Origin: DSWT01 sp035420085
GTDB taxonomy: Bacteria > Chloroflexota > Anaerolineae > B4-G1 > SLSP01
Length of the DNA: 64,000 bases
Assembly: GCA_035420085.1 (NCBI GenBank)
Contig: DAOLUH010000030.1
Location: 8,493 to 72,492, forward strand
Reading direction: 5' to 3'
The notes below the pieces were generated by a model, which saw only the letters and a list, made by a program, of their open reading frames with translations, had not been told where the DNA came from and ran no database searches. Made by a program: the position numbers and the translations under genes. Position 1 is the stretch's first letter; every line of letters starts with the position of its first letter. Shown here in pieces: positions 62,268-64,000 of the stretch.

Positions 62268-63020
62268 TTATGGCAAAAGCGCTGGTAAACCTCGACGTAA
62301 ATCTTGCACCAATGTATCGAAATCCGGAACCTGAGGAAGCAATTCGCGTAGGTCCGCTTGCCAGGCCCGTTTCAGTGTTTCCAGGCCTGTCCAAAGTGGT
62401 GCAGGATCCCATGCTACCTTCACAGTTTCCAATTTAGCAAGCACCAGTTGAGGAATACCCGTTACATCCAATGAAGGTTCTTGAAGCAATAGCCATAAGT
62501 CAAAGTAATCACGTGGTGCTTTACGCATCAAGGCTGCGCGAATTTTCTCTGCGGTCATTTCCTCTAATTGCATTACCGTTACCGGAAACGGTTCATAATA
62601 AGGGGTTTCGAGCACAAGGGTCAATGGAGGCAAAACAGGTAGTTCTCGGAAACTGATATCCACCTTGAGCGCATTGGGATAACCCAATGGCCCCAAAAAC
62701 CGCAAACGATGAATGGTCAAGGCGTCGTAAAAAACCTGATACTCTTTAACCTGCGCTTGAAGATCTGGGGCTTCGAGTTGTGATTGGATTTCCGGCAAGG
62801 TCACGGCGCGGTACGCAACAAAATCCAGATCAAGAGAGAGTCGCCGATGTAGAAATAGTTTGTGGATTGCCGTGCCCCCTTTGAGGATCAATAGGTCCAG
62901 CATTTCCTGCCGGACATACAATCGGCGTAGAATTGTCGAAAGCGCATAATCCTTTTCTAACGCGCCCAGAGAAACATGCCTTTGCGCGGCCATGCGTCGG
63001 AGTTCCCGTAATGTGAGCAT
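62268..63020 (-). CDS. abiEii: AbiEii-family nucleotidyltransferase toxin
   Basis: A 250-aa DUF1814/AbiEii protein. LKGGTAIHKLF (residues 46-56) and RRLSLDLDF (59-67, with aspartates 64 and 66) form the polymerase-beta-type nucleotidyltransferase site; EEMTAEKIRAAL and RDYFDLWLL near 155-180 are the family's second signature. Such toxins transfer nucleotides, in some cases onto tRNA, and block growth. It starts directly after the AbiEi stop with no gap and lacks its own ribosome site, so it is coupled to the antitoxin. Confidence 0.9.
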   Translation of the reverse strand: MLTLRELRRMAAQRHVSLGALEKDYALSTILRRLYVRQEMLDLLILKGGTAIHKLFLHRRLSLDLDFVAYRAVTLPEIQSQLEAPDLQAQVKEYQVFYDALTIHRLRFLGPLGYPNALKVDISFRELPVLPPLTLVLETPYYEPFPVTVMQLEEMTAEKIRAALMRKAPRDYFDLWLLLQEPSLDVTGIPQLVLAKLETVKVAWDPAPLWTGLETLKRAWQADLRELLPQVPDFDTLVQDLRRGLPALLP

Positions 63021-63875
63021 CTAATGGCCTATCCATTCCAGCAACGAATGAGAGGCTACATTGATCCGTAGTCCCCACCGTGTATTGTAGTCCCCTTGTG
63101 GGGCAGCTTGAGGGTCTAAATAGCTCATTCCTGTAGAGATTTCGCCCTGCCAGCGTTCGAGATAATGTCCCGCCGACAGATTCAGCAATTCGCTCAGGTA
63201 GCCTAACCGTTTGAAGACTGTGCGGTTTCCTAATCGTGTGGCATATTCGGTCAAGTGTTCCAGATTGTTGTTGAGCGACAAGGGCATATCTATCTCAAGC
63301 GTATGCAGATAACGCCATAATCCTTTTGCTGCTTCGATGATCCCCCCACAATATTCTGGACGGTCCAATGCATCAATCAATGTGCGCGCTGGATCGGTAA
63401 TGACGACCGGCTGCGTCTCGATTTGTGTTTCCTGAAAGCCGAAAAAGTGTTTTTCAGCCAGGGTGACAAAACGATAACGTAGGCCCAATTCCGGAATGGT
63501 CACATTTCGGCGCCGGCGCGTCGTAGCGACGAAAATGACATCAGAAGTTTGATCGGTCAATCCGTGAAATGTGAGCGCGGAGGCATAAGCAATCATATAT
63601 GGGGAGACTAGATATGTTGCGATGATGAATTCATGGACAGTATACAGGCCTTCCATTCCAGCTTCCAACGGCACAATTAAATACTTGCCCCGTTCCAAAC
63701 GAAAAAGCCACCGTTTGCGTGTCAGACGGTGTAGGAGTTGCCCGGTTTGTGGTCCTTGAGCGCCAAGTGCTGCCTGTGCCTCTTGCGCGGTGAAAATGAT
63801 GCGCCCCTCTCCCGCCAGTGTGTTTAGGAGCCGAGACTCATTAGCGGTGAGTGTTCTTATATTCTGTGTATCCAT
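63021..63875 (-). CDS. abiEi: AbiEi-family antitoxin / transcriptional autoregulator
   Basis: A 284-aa protein with an N-terminal winged helix (residues 10-75; FTAQEAQAALG, LLHRLTRKRWLFRLERGKY) and the AbiEi body (YMIAYASALTFHGL, DPARTLIDALDRPEYCGG). In type IV toxin-antitoxin systems it neutralises AbiEii without binding it and represses the operon by binding inverted repeats. Nested palindromes lie on its start codon (63854-63917). AAAGGA precedes the ATG by five bases and would fall in the loop of a hairpin formed by the inner palindrome. Confidence 0.9.
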   Translation of the reverse strand: MDTQNIRTLTANESRLLNTLAGEGRIIFTAQEAQAALGAQGPQTGQLLHRLTRKRWLFRLERGKYLIVPLEAGMEGLYTVHEFIIATYLVSPYMIAYASALTFHGLTDQTSDVIFVATTRRRRNVTIPELGLRYRFVTLAEKHFFGFQETQIETQPVVITDPARTLIDALDRPEYCGGIIEAAKGLWRYLHTLEIDMPLSLNNNLEHLTEYATRLGNRTVFKRLGYLSELLNLSAGHYLERWQGEISTGMSYLDPQAAPQGDYNTRWGLRINVASHSLLEWIGH

Positions 63876-63917
63876 CTTTATCCTTTCTTATAAAGATGAT
63901 AGCACAGAATATAAGAA
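63854..63917 (-). promoter_or_regulatory. Nested inverted repeats at the AbiEi start: candidate operator
   Basis: Outer arms TTCTTATATTCTGTG (63854-63868) and CACAGAATATAAGAA (63903-63917) are a perfect 15-bp inverted repeat. Inner arms CATCTTTAT (63873-63881) and ATAAAGATG (63890-63898) are a perfect 9-bp inverted repeat. The start codon of abiEi (63873-63875) is in the inner arm. The layout fits cooperative binding of AbiEi and self-repression. Confidence 0.8.
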
Positions 63918-63926
63918 TTACCAATC

Positions 63927-64000
63927 CTAAGTGTGTTTGGTTCTGACAAGCAACACCCCACTCAGAATCAACGCCAGGCTGATGAACAATCCGGCGTAGA
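63927..64000 (-). CDS. C-terminal end of a DMT/EamA-like transporter (partial)
   Basis: The last 23 codons before TAG at 63927-63929 read YAGLFISLALILSGVLLVRT and then KHT. A glycine-containing final membrane helix followed by a short basic tail is typical of EamA-type drug/metabolite transporters. The rest lies outside the window, so the family call is tentative. Confidence 0.45.
   Translation of the reverse strand, partial: YAGLFISLALILSGVLLVRTKHT

Overview
The window is about 60% GC and densely coded. It reads as a chromosomal segment of a filamentous or free-living Chloroflexota (Anaerolineae/Caldilineae-like) bacterium. This is inferred from the mix of Tat-leader flavoproteins, very large PAS/GAF kinases, an oleABCD hydrocarbon operon, secreted proteins with an LPLV(I/L)R-type motif, and numerous short intergenic repeats. 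No rRNA, tRNA, CRISPR array, transposase or phage gene was found.

Layout. (1) 69-7342, plus strand: a Tat-leader nitroreductase and a Tat-leader flavodoxin, a small glycine-zipper protein, a membrane protein, two CPBP membrane proteases, a methyltransferase, a cNMP-binding protein and an L,D-transpeptidase, then a terminator. (2) 7531-9777: a P-loop kinase followed by a gene graveyard: a CPBP gene with an amber stop, the C-terminal stub of a luciferase-like monooxygenase, and a scrap of a KdpD-like GAF domain. (3) 9778-23608, minus strand: a 2067-aa PAS/GAF hybrid histidine kinase, then a three-gene operon made of a 5TM-LytS-type HisKA_2 kinase, a REC-PAS-GAF-GAF kinase and an OmpR-like regulator. 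(4) 23734-38622, minus strand: a twelve-gene chemosensory operon running cheW, cheR-TPR, cheW, short cheR, MCP, MCP, cheA-REC, REC, cheB, REC-RsbT-like, REC, REC-adenylate cyclase. No flagellar or pilus gene is present, and the outputs are a cyclase and an anti-sigma-like domain, so it looks like an alternative-function (non-motility) chemosensory pathway. (5) 38888-45085: a 2065-aa secreted NHL/RHS-YD protein. (6) 45375-51047, plus strand: flavodoxin, EFR1 ferredoxin, an acetyltransferase-like protein, a GPH sugar transporter, a transaldolase-like aldolase, and a TetR regulator with a tandem operator. (7) 51074-61133, minus strand: a secreted clan-A glycosidase, a small pyrophosphatase, then oleD, oleC, a four-helix-bundle (IVP/S23) gene, oleB, oleA and an Old-Yellow-type flavin reductase. 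(8) 61277-64000: an ADP-ribosylglycohydrolase, an AbiEi/AbiEii type IV toxin-antitoxin pair with nested operator palindromes, and the tail of a DMT-type transporter.

The strongest unexplained signal is a set of very short tandem arrays (units of 7 bp, sometimes 8 or 9) with a different unit at nearly every site. They fill many gaps between genes from about 27.5 kb onward. They usually start within 0-4 bases of a stop codon or contain it. Several come as inverted pairs. They encode gene ends: the stop codons of oleB, oleC, cheR-TPR, one MCP gene and the ADP-ribosylglycohydrolase gene, and the N-terminus of OleD. One inverted pair brackets the four-helix-bundle gene that interrupts the ole operon. 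They resemble the heptanucleotide STRR repeats of cyanobacteria in period but not in fixed sequence.

The genes appear to work in blocks. The chemosensory and kinase blocks sense signals and relay phosphate to transcription, cAMP and perhaps a sigma-factor switch. The ole block makes long-chain olefins by head-to-head condensation. The plus-strand flavodoxin/ferredoxin pair handles electrons. The AbiE pair is a self-regulated defence or stability module.
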